Assembly: GCA_003569365.1 (NCBI GenBank)
Contig: BGOS01000028.1
Span: 36,226 to 100,225, forward strand
DNA: 64,000 nucleotides
Reading direction: 5' to 3'
Origin: Anaerolineaceae bacterium
Lineage (GTDB): Bacteria > Chloroflexota > Anaerolineae > Anaerolineales > UBA11657
Shown here: in pieces, positions 1 through 8,519 of the stretch
Numbering within the stretch: the stretch's first letter is position 1
Layout: every line of letters starts with the position of its first letter
Program-made: the position numbers and the translations under genes
Notes under the pieces: model-generated
What the model saw: only the letters and a program-made list of their open reading frames with translations
Database searches by the model: none
Told to the model about the DNA's origin: nothing

Positions 1-2
1 GG

Positions 3-1187
3 CTAGCGAGGCGGGGGAATGAGCGCCGTGTTCAGCACGTGGATCACGCCGTTCGAAGCCATCAGGTCGGTGCTGGTTATTTGCGCTGAGCCATAGAGCT
101 GGGCGCCGGCGCTGCCGGAAATCTTGATGCTCGGGCCGGCGAGCGTGAGCACTTCCTGGGGTGTCAGGTCGGCCTGCATCAGTTTTCCGCCCACCACATG
201 GTAGAGCAGTACAGTGCGCATTGTATTCGCGTCCAGCATCAGGAAGTCCACAGTGCCCGCCGGCAGAGTAAGGAACCCTTTATTTACCGGTGCGAACACA
301 GTGAACGGGCCTTCGCCCTGTAAAACCGTTATTAAGTCGGCTCGCTCCAGCCAGCTGTAAAACGTGGTGAAGCGGTCATCGACAGCGAGCAGGTCGATAA
401 CGGTGCCCATGTCAGGCGTTTGCAGCACAGTGTTTATTGGGTGCACGAGGCCGTTGCCGGTGGCCGGGCTGGCCGCAGCCACAATTGCGCCATTGACAGT
501 GGCCCCGGTGGCTGTGACGCGCAGCGCCAGCGCCGGGCCGAGCACAGTGCGCAGCGCTGGCATATTTGCAAAGGCAGACTGCTCCAGCCGCAACGGAACC
601 AGATGGTAGCTGAGCAGTTCTGCGAGCACATCCGGGTTTTGCAGCAGCTGCTCGAGTGTGCCTTCAGGCAGCTGCTCAAAGGCTGCGTTGGTGGGCGCAA
701 ATAATGTGAACGGCCCGCCGCTGCGCAGCGTCTCGGCCAAGCCGGCACTTTGAATGGCTTGCACCAGCGTGCTGAATTGTGGATCGGATGTTAGCAGGCT
801 GAAAATGTTTGCGGTCGGGTTTCCGGGAGCGGGTGGCGGTTCACTGGTGGCGGCGACTGCCACTGCCGTGCTCGGGGGCGGTGTGGGCGCAGGTGTTGCC
901 GTGGCCGGCAGAGCAATCGCGTTGGCCGCATCCATGGCCACCATGGTTTGCTGCACAAACGCTTGCAAAGTGGGCAGCCCAACCGGCACGCGCGTTGCGA
1001 GCTCGGTGCTGGCAGCCGTTGCGGTGGCCGGCACGGCAGCAGTTTGGGAGCTCAGGATCCACCAGCCCACCAGTCCGCCGCCCACCAGCGCAACCACCAG
1101 CGACATCACCGTTATCGTGCCCAAAAAGGCGGTGATGATTATTGTTGGCGCAGAGGCCTCTTCTAGGAACTGGCGTAATCTTTGCAT
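3..1187 (-). CDS. Membrane-anchored protein with two FAS1 (fasciclin) domains
   Basis: The 394-residue protein has a short cytoplasmic N-terminus, one transmembrane helix (about residues 14-43), a Pro/Thr/Ala-rich linker, and two fasciclin domains (about 128-260 and 262-392). Both domains carry the FAS1 hallmarks: 'FTLFAPTNAAF' then 'YHLV' in the first, and 'FTVFAPVNKGF' then 'YHVV' in the second, each closing with an 'NGxxHxxN' segment. FAS1 domains mediate cell-surface adhesion, so an extracellular, membrane-tethered adhesion role is inferred. The start at 1187 is chosen because the residues before it are not membrane-protein-like; an AUG-proximal Shine-Dalgarno is not obvious. A TACAAT box lies about 27 bases upstream. 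The stop codon is at the very left edge, so the gene is complete. It lies downstream of the amino-acid permease but is probably a separate unit. Confidence 0.85.
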   Translation of the reverse strand: MQRLRQFLEEASAPTIIITAFLGTITVMSLVVALVGGGLVGWWILSSQTAAVPATATAASTELATRVPVGLPTLQAFVQQTMVAMDAANAIALPATATPAPTPPPSTAVAVAATSEPPPAPGNPTANIFSLLTSDPQFSTLVQAIQSAGLAETLRSGGPFTLFAPTNAAFEQLPEGTLEQLLQNPDVLAELLSYHLVPLRLEQSAFANMPALRTVLGPALALRVTATGATVNGAIVAAASPATGNGLVHPINTVLQTPDMGTVIDLLAVDDRFTTFYSWLERADLITVLQGEGPFTVFAPVNKGFLTLPAGTVDFLMLDANTMRTVLLYHVVGGKLMQADLTPQEVLTLAGPSIKISGSAGAQLYGSAQITSTDLMASNGVIHVLNTALIPPPR

Positions 1188-1358
1188 CGGCGTGGCAGAG
1201 TCGCGATCGATCCCATTGTACTCCGCAACCGCTGCGCAAAGCCAGATCCGGATTGAATGTGCATGGCCCCGCAACAGTATGCGAACGGGCGCACCCTGTG
1301 GCGGTGGGAGTAAATTGTTTGCAAGCTAAAAGAGACCGGTCGATAGACTATGGATTGG

Positions 1359-2219
1359 CTAGGTGCGTCCCTGTGCCAACTTGTATTCCATCCACCGCAC
1401 GCCGCGCGAAAGCAGAATGGTCATGGTGAGATACATGAACGCCAGCACACTGTACGACTGCAGGAATACAAATGAGCTGCTGGCATACAACCGGGCCAGC
1501 TGGGTTATGTCTTCCACGCCCAGCACACTCACCAGCGACGAATCCTTCAACATGGAGATAAAGTCATTTCCGAGCGTGGGCAAAATGCGCCGGATTGCCT
1601 GCGGCAGCACGATGTGGCGCATGGTCTGCAGGTAGTTCATGCCCAGCGCGCGGGCGGCTTCAATCTGGCCCTTGTCGATGGATTGGATGCCGGCCCGAAA
1701 GTTCTCTGCTTCGAAGGCGCCGTAGGCAAAGCCCAATGCCAGCACCACCCGCCATTCATTGGGAAAGCTGCGCGGGGTGAGCTTGCTCAACCAGACATTG
1801 CCGGTCATTTCGCCCAATTGGTTCAATTCGCCCATTAGCAGCGGCACGCCCACAAACGCAACATAGAGCAGCAAAACCAAAATTGGAATGCCGCGCACAA
1901 TTTCCACATAGAAAGAAGTGATGTTGCTGATGACAGGATTTACCGCGGTGCGCCCCAAGCCGGCAAACAGGCCAATCACCAGTGCCATGGAATAACCGAG
2001 CAGTGCGGTGCGCAGGGTAACGATGATGCCGGGTACGATTGCGCGAAACGCGTTGCCTGTTTTTTCATCCGACATGATGGAATAGAGGATGAGCAAGCCG
2101 AGCAAAATTGTCACCAGCAGCCACCATGGCAGGCGCGCGAGCCAGTCTGAGAACTCGGGCGCGATGCCGGGGCGGCGGTGGCGGCCAGCCGCTGCGACGG
2201 CAGCGGGATCAGCGCTCAT
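1359..2219 (-). CDS. Polar amino acid ABC transporter permease (HisM/GlnP family)
   Basis: This 286-residue integral membrane protein forms the channel of a polar amino acid importer. About five helices are visible. The cytoplasmic EAA loop, which contacts the ATPase, is 'GQIEAARALGMNYLQTM'. The family-typical 'RGIPILVLLLY' segment and 'LPQAIRRILPTLGNDFI' are present. It has a longer N-terminus and a loop insertion after 'RGIPILVLLLY' compared with short HisM proteins, which is seen in several related permeases. It lies downstream of the matching substrate-binding lipoprotein, separated by a 148-base gap with a long stem-loop. No GlnQ-type ATPase lies next to it, so the ATPase must be encoded elsewhere. 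Start ATG; a first in-frame choice with no competing start. Confidence 0.93.
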   Translation of the reverse strand: MSADPAAVAAAGRHRRPGIAPEFSDWLARLPWWLLVTILLGLLILYSIMSDEKTGNAFRAIVPGIIVTLRTALLGYSMALVIGLFAGLGRTAVNPVISNITSFYVEIVRGIPILVLLLYVAFVGVPLLMGELNQLGEMTGNVWLSKLTPRSFPNEWRVVLALGFAYGAFEAENFRAGIQSIDKGQIEAARALGMNYLQTMRHIVLPQAIRRILPTLGNDFISMLKDSSLVSVLGVEDITQLARLYASSSFVFLQSYSVLAFMYLTMTILLSRGVRWMEYKLAQGRT

Positions 2220-2281
2220 TTAGAGCAACCAACGTTGGGGCTGTGGTGCTGTGGCGAGCATTGCGCGCATAATGCGGAACA

Positions 2282-2344
2282 GCAAAGGGGCGCAACGGCC
2301 AAGGTGTCTTGAAAACCGACCCTTGGCCCGTCACGCCCCTTTGC
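2282..2344 (-). promoter_or_regulatory. Long intercistronic stem-loop between binding protein and permease
   Basis: Two nested inverted repeats form one hairpin. The outer arms are gcaaaggggcg (2282-2292) and cgcccctttgc (2334-2344), perfectly complementary; the inner arms are ggccaagg (2297-2304) and ccttggcc (2321-2328). There is no T-tract on either side. It sits just after the binding-protein stop codon in the transcribed strand. Such structures between binding-protein and permease genes commonly stabilise the upstream mRNA or attenuate readthrough, giving excess binding protein; that role is inferred here. Confidence 0.7.
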
Positions 2345-2367
2345 ATGCGAAATAAAAATTCAGGCGG

Positions 2368-3174
2368 TTATTTGGATCCGGGAATCCACTTTTCCTTGAG
2401 CTTGTCAAAAGTTCCGTCAGCCTTCTGGTCAGCCAGCGCCTTATTGAAGGCAGCGCGCAGGTCGCTGCCTTGCGGAAACACAAAGCCGAGGTCTTCGCCA
2501 GCCAGTACTTCAGAGAGCGTTTCAAGCTTGTCCGGGTTGGCCTGCATGTTGCCGGATGTGGCTACATCGTCCATCACCGTGGCATCAATGTCGTTGTTCA
2601 TCAAGGCCTGCACAATCAGGCCAAACTGGTCATATGCCTGAATGCGGTCTTTGCCAACGAGCTTCTCCATGATGACATAGTTAGTGGTGCCGGGCTGGGC
2701 GCCGAATATCAGCTCCGCATTGGCTTTGAAATCGGCGCCGGTTTTGAAGCGGGATTCGCCCTTGCGCACCAGCAGGCGCTGGGCAACGTTAATCACCGGG
2801 TCGCTGAAATCAACATTCTTGGCGCGCTCGGGGGTAATGGTGATGCCATCGGCAGCCATGTCCCACTCCGCTTTGCCTTTGGACTCCATCACCGCGACGA
2901 TGGCATCCCAACTTGTGGTGACAAACTTCGTCTTGCAGTTCAGGCGCTTGCAAACATCGTTGACCATGTCATAGTCCAAGCCCACATTTTCGCCAGTCTT
3001 CTCGTCCTTGTAGTTGAAGGGCGGGTAGGCGTTCTCCACGGCGATAACCACCTCGCGCCCGCCGAGGTCGTTGGGGTTGGCGGCGGCAGCCGGCGCAGCA
3101 GCGGGCGCGGGGGCTGCGCAACTGGCCACAAACATTGCGAGGCCCGCAATCATGAGAAATGTTCTTCGGGTCAT
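2368..3174 (-). CDS. Amino acid ABC transporter substrate-binding lipoprotein (SBP_bac_3)
   Basis: This is a 268-residue extracellular solute-binding protein of the polar amino acid family. The N-terminus is a lipoprotein signal, 'MTRRTFLMIAGLAMFVASC', with the lipobox Cys followed by an Ala/Pro linker. The mature domain starts with 'REVVIAVENAYPPFNY' and continues with 'GLDYDMVNDVCKRL' and 'DFSDPVI', all characteristic of SBP_bac_3 family 3. The ATG at 3174 is preferred over the upstream TTG at 3180 because an AGGAG Shine-Dalgarno (3184-3188) is correctly spaced for it. It delivers substrate to the permease downstream; the specific amino acid cannot be read from the sequence. Confidence 0.93.
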   Translation of the reverse strand: MTRRTFLMIAGLAMFVASCAAPAPAAAPAAAANPNDLGGREVVIAVENAYPPFNYKDEKTGENVGLDYDMVNDVCKRLNCKTKFVTTSWDAIVAVMESKGKAEWDMAADGITITPERAKNVDFSDPVINVAQRLLVRKGESRFKTGADFKANAELIFGAQPGTTNYVIMEKLVGKDRIQAYDQFGLIVQALMNNDIDATVMDDVATSGNMQANPDKLETLSEVLAGEDLGFVFPQGSDLRAAFNKALADQKADGTFDKLKEKWIPGSK

Positions 3175-3358
3175 TATCAAGTTCTCCTATAAACTAATCA
3201 TTCGGACGGAAGTCGAACTTCCTTCAGTTCGCTCCCGAAGAATACCATGCCCGCCGCAGCTGGTCAAACAATTACCGGCTGACCGCTGGATTGCACTGTG
3301 GGCATGCTTTGCAGTAAACTACCGGAATGAATTCCGCAGTTACCCGCAGGTGAACACA

Positions 3359-3730
3359 GTGATTGTAAAAGGCAAAACAATTGAGCCGCGTGCAATGCTA
3401 AGCTGGGCGCGTTTGCGGCGCACGGCTCTGGCGGGCTGCAATCTGCAGCAGGCCATCCTGCAAGGGGCAGACCTGCGGCAGGCGGATCTGCATGGCAGCA
3501 ACTTGTCCGGCGCGCGCCTCTCGCATGCTTATTTGCAGGGTGCAAACCTCGCCGGCGCAAACCTTGAATACGCGGATTTGCGCGGGGCCGACCTGACGGG
3601 TGCGCAGCTTAAAGGTGCGTCGCTGGTTTGCGCGCGCCTTGAGGGCGCCATAATTGCTTTGGACCAGTTGGGTTCAGTGAGTTCGCTGGCAGGTGCCACG
3701 CTGCCCGACGGCAGCAAACAAAGCCGTTAG
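3359..3730 (+). CDS. Pentapeptide-repeat protein
   Basis: The protein is about 123 residues. From roughly residue 20 to 100 it consists of A(D/N)LxX repeats, such as 'GADLRQADLHGSNLSGARL' and 'GANLEYADLRGADLTGAQL', which fold into a right-handed quadrilateral beta-helix. Function is not predictable; some relatives mimic DNA and bind gyrase, and most are uncharacterised. The GTG at 3359 is preferred because AGGTGA lies just upstream; an ATG at 3395 would give 111 residues. It is divergent from the binding-protein gene, sharing the roughly 180-base gap as promoter space. Confidence 0.75.
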   Translation: MIVKGKTIEPRAMLSWARLRRTALAGCNLQQAILQGADLRQADLHGSNLSGARLSHAYLQGANLAGANLEYADLRGADLTGAQLKGASLVCARLEGAIIALDQLGSVSSLAGATLPDGSKQSR

Positions 3731-3796
3731 CTGGCCGCAACTACTGCTGCAAGAAAGTTCTAGCTTAAATTTAGGTGCGGGGCCGCGGCCTGATGT

Positions 3797-4057
3797 TTAC
3801 GGCGCATTGCTGCGCCCGCCCGCGTGAGGATTAGTTTTGGGGGGACCGCACCCGCCACCGCAGCAGGCGCCGCCCGTGCTCACCGGTTGGGCAGCAGTTG
3901 TCGGGCCGCCGGAAGTTGCAAAGAACAGGGACAACACGCGCGTCGCATGCGCGCTGGAACATTGCGGGCAAGTAGCCGTTCCGTCGGCAGCCTTAATCTG
4001 GCGCAGCTCCTCAAATTTCACGGCACACTCCGGACAGAAGTACTCGTAAATTGGCAT
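3797..4057 (-). CDS. FmdB-family zinc-ribbon regulatory protein
   Basis: An 86-residue protein beginning 'MPIYEYFCPECAVKFEEL', the signature of the FmdB/CxxC_CXXC_SSSS family. A single zinc ribbon is formed by CPEC near residue 9 and CPQC near residue 31, followed by a family-typical 'VLSLFF' and a C-terminal Gly/Cys-rich tail containing an extra 'CCGGGCG'. Family members are proposed transcription regulators, but evidence is thin. TACAAT (4064-4069 on the minus strand) ends six bases before the ATG, so the mRNA may be leaderless. It is convergent with the pentapeptide gene, with a 66-base gap. Confidence 0.85.
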   Translation of the reverse strand: MPIYEYFCPECAVKFEELRQIKAADGTATCPQCSSAHATRVLSLFFATSGGPTTAAQPVSTGGACCGGGCGPPKTNPHAGGRSNAP

Positions 4058-4195
4058 GCGCAAATTGTAGCACTGCCGGCCCGGCGCGCCGGGCTGCATT
4101 GACAAGCAGTTGCGCGGACGTATAATCCACGCGTACATGCCGGGCTGCGCGCGGCGCAGGCGGCATGTGATGCGCCGGCAGTACCCGTTCTTCCA

Positions 4196-5791
4196 TTGTC
4201 TAATATAGCCACTTCCCCTCTAGATGCATGGGTGGGCGCCTTTGCGCCGACTGCATCTGACCTCGAACACATCACGCATCAACTAATTGAGCGCGAGGTT
4301 CCGCTCTCGACCCGCGAGCTGCTGCTGATAATTTTGGAGCGGCAGATTGCGGAGGAGCAGGCGCGCGTGCGCGCGGCTGCGGTGGGTGACGCCAGCCCGT
4401 ATCTCCCGGGCGGAACTTTTAGCGTGGGGCAAACGCTAAGTTTTCCGGCGCTGCGTTTTGCAATCGGGCGCGTGGTGGAGACGCGGGTGGGCAGCAACCC
4501 GCTAGCGGGCAGTTTTCAGGTGATCGCGGTGGACTTTGCGGATGGCAAGCGGCGCGAGTTTGCGACCCAGATTGAATCGCACCCGCTGAATTCAAAACCG
4601 ACATCGATGAACGGCGGCAGTGACAGCATTGCCAACCAGGAGCCGGCGGCTTTGGCGGACGCGTTTGCTGCGCGGCTGGAGCAGCGGCTGGACGCAGCGC
4701 TGGATGTCACGGGCAAGCTTTTGCGCATCAGTGGCAAGTGGTTTTCGCGCGACTTGCTGGTGCATGTGGACGAGCACCAGTTAAATCTGGCCGAGGCTGC
4801 GCTGGACATGGCGGGCGGCGGCCCGCTATCCACTGAGCAAATTGCGCCGCAGATTGACCTGCCAACTGGCGTGAACGCCAAGTTGATGGTGTTCTCGCTG
4901 GCGCATGCACTGCATCGCGATGACCGCTTTGATGAGGTGGGCCCGACTGGCGAAGTGCTGTGGTATTTGAACCGGCTGGAGCCGGATGAAGTGCTCCGCC
5001 CGCCGCGCATGCTGCAGCCGGCCCAGCCCACCGTGCGCGGTGCGGCGCTGACGCCGGAGCTGCGCCGGCTGGCAACCGAACTGGATGACGAGTACAGCGA
5101 GCACGCGCATCCCGCAAACGGCGAGACGCAGGTGCGGCTGGTGCTGACTTATCCGCACCGGCGCGCCGGCACGCTGCCGCTCACGCCGCGGCTGGCAGCA
5201 GTGTTTCCCACCGCGCGCATTTCGCCGCGCGTGAAAATCACGCTGGTGGACGGGCACACCGGCAAGCAGCATCCTGGCTGGGTGGTGCGGCGCGAGCGCT
5301 TTGTGTGGGGGTTGGCGCCGATCTTTGCGCAGTACGAGACGCCGGCGGGCAGCTTCTTGAGCGTGTCACGCGGCGAGCAGATTGGAGAATACGTGGTCAC
5401 AGTTGAGACGCGCCGGCCCGTGGCAGACTGGCTGCGCAGTGCGAACGCGCCCCAAGGCCAGCTGCGCTTCTCCATGAGCAAGCGCTCGCTGGGCGTGCAA
5501 TATATGGATGAGCTGGTCATTTTGTCCGAGAGCATGGAGCAGCTGGATATTTTGCGCGCGCGCCACGAGCAGCAGGCGACAACGCTTGAGCAGCTGGTGC
5601 AGGATGTATTCCGCGAACTTGTTAAGCTGACACCGCAGGGCACAGTGCACGCCAAGACACTTTATGGCGCGGTGAACATTGCCCGGCGGGCCACCCCCGA
5701 ATCAATTTTTGCGGAACTGGTGCAGCGCCCGAGCTTTGTGCATGTGGGCGATGCCTACTGGCGCTATGAAGCGCAGGCAGCAACTGCATGA
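4196..5791 (+). CDS. Conserved-looking protein of unknown function with winged-helix-like segments
   Basis: I do not recognise the family. The 531-residue protein is soluble, without signal peptide or membrane helices. Visible parts are an N-terminal helical segment (1-65), a beta-rich segment around 68-125 with 'GQTLSFPAL', and a helix-turn-helix-like block around 203-262. That block ends 'ALHRDDRFDEVGPTGEVLWYL', which resembles the HARE-HTH fold of RNA polymerase delta-like proteins. A second such block closes the protein and ends 'RPSFVHVGDAYWRYE'. A nucleic-acid-related role is therefore possible but is inference only. The predicted TTG start at 4196 has no clear ribosome site, so the true start may lie slightly downstream. 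The stop overlaps the next gene by four bases (ATGA), implying translational coupling. Confidence 0.7.
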   Translation: MSNIATSPLDAWVGAFAPTASDLEHITHQLIEREVPLSTRELLLIILERQIAEEQARVRAAAVGDASPYLPGGTFSVGQTLSFPALRFAIGRVVETRVGSNPLAGSFQVIAVDFADGKRREFATQIESHPLNSKPTSMNGGSDSIANQEPAALADAFAARLEQRLDAALDVTGKLLRISGKWFSRDLLVHVDEHQLNLAEAALDMAGGGPLSTEQIAPQIDLPTGVNAKLMVFSLAHALHRDDRFDEVGPTGEVLWYLNRLEPDEVLRPPRMLQPAQPTVRGAALTPELRRLATELDDEYSEHAHPANGETQVRLVLTYPHRRAGTLPLTPRLAAVFPTARISPRVKITLVDGHTGKQHPGWVVRRERFVWGLAPIFAQYETPAGSFLSVSRGEQIGEYVVTVETRRPVADWLRSANAPQGQLRFSMSKRSLGVQYMDELVILSESMEQLDILRARHEQQATTLEQLVQDVFRELVKLTPQGTVHAKTLYGAVNIARRATPESIFAELVQRPSFVHVGDAYWRYEAQAATA

Positions 5792-6249
5792 GCGAAGAAG
5801 AAACAGTTCTGGCACCGCGCGCGCCGGCTGCGCGCCTGAACAAGCCCGGGCTGGGAACGCGCTTCCATATTGACTTCGACTGGTGGCAGCGCGAGGAGCG
5901 CGAGATCGAAGTGTATCTGCGCACCTATCTGTCCGAGGCGCAGCTCGAGCAGCTGCGGCAGGAGAACGCGCCGCAGACCGTGGACTGGGTGGATCCGGAG
6001 ACCGCTGAAGTGCGCAGTATGAACTTCATGGAATTTCTGTTCCGCACCAACGCTGCGGAACTGATGGCTGGCGAAGAGAAAGGCGCTTCACTTGTGGATG
6101 CAATCTTTCGGCTGTTCCTTGCAAATGGAAATCTGCCGCTAACACCGGTAGAGATTGCCGAGAAGGTTGGGCGGTCCGGGCAGGAGCGCACAATCTTGCG
6201 CACGCTTTCCGGGGCGCGGGTGTATAAGGGCATTCGCCCGGTAGACTGA
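5788..6249 (+). CDS. Hypothetical protein, coupled partner of the upstream unknown gene
   Basis: A 153-residue soluble protein I do not recognise. It starts at an ATG overlapping the stop of the preceding gene (ATGA). The central part is Trp/Glu-rich ('IDFDWWQREEREIEVYL' and 'NFMEFLFRT'). The C-terminal 45 residues, 'LPLTPVEIAEKVGRSGQER' then 'TILRTLSGARVYKGIRPV', look like a winged helix-turn-helix. Two adjacent coupled genes with HTH-like ends suggest a two-protein complex; no function is claimed. Confidence 0.7.
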   Translation: MSEEETVLAPRAPAARLNKPGLGTRFHIDFDWWQREEREIEVYLRTYLSEAQLEQLRQENAPQTVDWVDPETAEVRSMNFMEFLFRTNAAELMAGEEKGASLVDAIFRLFLANGNLPLTPVEIAEKVGRSGQERTILRTLSGARVYKGIRPVD

Positions 6250-6335
6250 TCTTTCGTTTGGTGCCGGGAGCGGATCTGCGCGTGCGTGAATATTTCCGCT
6301 GCCAGCATCAAGTTACAATGCTCGGGCAAGTCCGC

Positions 6336-6409
<74 letters not shown>

Positions 6410-6414
6410 AATGC

Positions 6415-6444
6415 AACGGCCACTTATAAGGTGGCCGTTTTTTA
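6415..6444 (+). terminator. Rho-independent terminator of tRNA-Arg
   Basis: A perfect nine-base stem, aacggccac (6415-6423) and gtggccgtt (6431-6439), encloses a seven-base loop and runs into a T-rich tail. Confidence 0.9.
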
Positions 6445-6486
6445 TTTGCCGGCGGGCCGCACACTACTACTGCTAAAATCCCGCAC

Positions 6487-8121
6487 ATGCCTAAGATCAC
6501 CACAATATCTCAGATGCGTGCGCTTGAAGTGCAAGCGCATGCTGCCGGCGTGCCGTACGAGAGCATGATGGAGCTGGCCGGGACGGCGGTGGCTGCTGCC
6601 ATCAGCGGGCGCGTGGGCAGCATGGATGGCGTGCAGGTGTTGGTGTTGGTGGGGCCGGGCAACAACGGCGGCGACGGGCTGGTGGCGGCCCGCGCTCTGG
6701 CACAGGCCGGGGCAACCGTCAAAGCTTATTGCCTTAAGCCGCGCGCTGCAGCGGATCCGCAATTAATTGCTGCGCTGGCAGCAAATGTTTTTGTTGTGGA
6801 TGCTGAAAGCGATCAGCGCTTGCGGGTGTTTGCCAATGTGCTGCGCGGCACGCGCGTGGTGGTGGATGCGCTGTTTGGCACGGGCGCGCGCCGGCCGATG
6901 CCTGAGACTGCAGCGCAGCTGCTGCGCAAGGCGCACGCACACATCTTGCAAACGCCGGGTGCGTTGAATGTTGCGGTGGATTGCCCCTCGGGCTATGACT
7001 GTGACACCGGCGAGATGGACCGCGATACGATGCCGGCTGCCCTGACGGTGACATTTGGCGCGGCCAAATTCGGGCAACTCGTGCCTGCGGGCGCGGACGT
7101 GATTGGTGACCTGCTGGTTGCAGACATCGGCTGGCCGGCGGACATGCCTGCGCTGCAGGCGATCAAACCGCAGCTGGCAACTGCGGCGGACGTGTGCGCA
7201 AGCCTGCCGCCGCGCCCGCGCAGCGCGCACAAGGGTACGTTTGGCACCGCGCTGGTTGTGGCTGGCTCGGTAAATTACACCGGCGCTGCATATCTGGCAG
7301 CTGCGGCTGCGTACCGCATTGGCAGCGGGTTGGTTACAGGCGCAGTGCCAAATGCCATTTACCCGATCCTCGCTGCGCAGCTGCCTGAAGCCACCTGGCT
7401 GCTACTGCCCGCGGACATGGGCGTGATTGCCGGCAAGGCGGCAGCCGTTTTGCGGGCAGCACTGGGCGCTGCCAGTGCGCTGCTGCTCGGTCCCGGCTGG
7501 GGTGAAGAAAAACCGACGGCAGAATTTTTGCGCCAGCTGTTATTGGCTGGAGAGCTGGCCGGAAAGAATGCCGGCATGGGCTTCGGGGTACAGGTTGCGC
7601 GTGGCCCGGCGGTCGCGGCTGCCGCCAAGCTGCCGCCAACAGTGGTGGACGCGGACGCGCTCAAGCTGCTGACTGCGATTGACGAATGGTGGCTGCGCCT
7701 GCCGGCGCCGGCGGTGCTCACGCCGCACCCCGGTGAGATGGGCGTTCTAAGCGGGCTGGGGCGCGACGCGGTGCAAGCGGACCGCATCGGTGTTGCGCTG
7801 CGCTGCAGTGCGCAATGGGGGCATGTGGTGTTACTAAAGGGCGCCTACACTGTGGTGGCTGCGCCCGATGGGCGCGTAACGGTGCAGCCATTTGCCACGG
7901 CGGCGCTGGCGCGGGCTGGCACTGGTGATGTGCTGGCGGGAATGACAGTGGGCTTGCTGGCGCAGGGCGTTGCGCCGTATGAAGCTGCGGTTGCCGCAGC
8001 GTATCTGCATGGCGTTGCCGGGCAGCTGGCGGCTGCGCGCGTGGGCGCACTCGCCAGCGTGCTGGCCAGTGATGTGCTCGCCGCCATTCCGGCGGCGCTG
8101 AATGCGGTGGGTGCGGCTTAG
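6487..8121 (+). CDS. nnr: Bifunctional NAD(P)H-hydrate repair enzyme (epimerase + ADP-dependent dehydratase)
   Basis: The protein (544 residues) repairs damaged NADHX and NADPHX. The N-terminal half (about 1-215) is a YjeF_N epimerase: it has 'GPGNNGGDGLVAARAL', the nucleotide-binding loop, and 'DCPSGYDCDTG'. The C-terminal half (about 225-544) is the ribokinase-like dehydratase with 'HKGTFGTALVVAGS', 'TPHPGEMGVLSG' and the catalytic 'GTGDVLAGM'. Length matches the bacterial fusion. A TAAAAT box (6474-6479) ends seven bases before the ATG and no Shine-Dalgarno is visible, so the mRNA may be leaderless. Confidence 0.95.
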   Translation: MPKITTISQMRALEVQAHAAGVPYESMMELAGTAVAAAISGRVGSMDGVQVLVLVGPGNNGGDGLVAARALAQAGATVKAYCLKPRAAADPQLIAALAANVFVVDAESDQRLRVFANVLRGTRVVVDALFGTGARRPMPETAAQLLRKAHAHILQTPGALNVAVDCPSGYDCDTGEMDRDTMPAALTVTFGAAKFGQLVPAGADVIGDLLVADIGWPADMPALQAIKPQLATAADVCASLPPRPRSAHKGTFGTALVVAGSVNYTGAAYLAAAAAYRIGSGLVTGAVPNAIYPILAAQLPEATWLLLPADMGVIAGKAAAVLRAALGAASALLLGPGWGEEKPTAEFLRQLLLAGELAGKNAGMGFGVQVARGPAVAAAAKLPPTVVDADALKLLTAIDEWWLRLPAPAVLTPHPGEMGVLSGLGRDAVQADRIGVALRCSAQWGHVVLLKGAYTVVAAPDGRVTVQPFATAALARAGTGDVLAGMTVGLLAQGVAPYEAAVAAAYLHGVAGQLAAARVGALASVLASDVLAAIPAALNAVGAA

Positions 8122-8150
8122 TAGCGCTGCTGTGAGCAGCGCCCGGGCTG

Positions 8151-8447
8151 TTAGGCTTCGGCGTCCGCTGCCTTGCCGTGCATTTTGCTGCGCGCGCCCT
8201 TCGCAACTTCTTCGCCGGTGTGCTTGGCCCACTCAGAGGCTTCGGCGGCCAGCTCTTCCGCGCGCAGGCGCGCCTCATGCAGCGCGCTTTCGCCGCGCTC
8301 GCGCAGCTCAACGCCCTTGCGCAGCAGATCTGAGCGCGTCTCTTCGCCGGTTTGTGGCGCCAGCAAGAGTGCCACCGCCGCCCCCACCAGTCCGCCGACA
8401 ATGAAGCCAACCACGAATGAGCCTGAGTCGTTGCTATTGTTTGACAT
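8151..8447 (-). CDS. YtxH-family membrane-anchored protein
   Basis: A 98-residue protein with the YtxH pattern: a short polar N-terminus, one Gly-rich helix 'FVVGFIVGGLVGAAVALLLAPQTGEETR' (about 11-38) ending in the family's 'APQTGEE' motif, then a charged, Ala-rich amphipathic helix to the end. B. subtilis YtxH is a general-stress protein of unknown mechanism. It lies downstream of a YtxG-like gene, as in Bacillus, which supports the assignment. Confidence 0.85.
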   Translation of the reverse strand: MSNNSNDSGSFVVGFIVGGLVGAAVALLLAPQTGEETRSDLLRKGVELRERGESALHEARLRAEELAAEASEWAKHTGEEVAKGARSKMHGKAADAEA

Positions 8448-8519
8448 GAAATAACTTCTCCAAAGAAAATGTTTGTCTGGTACAAGCCGGCAGGTGGCGC
8501 CGCATAGTTCTGCGCAAAG

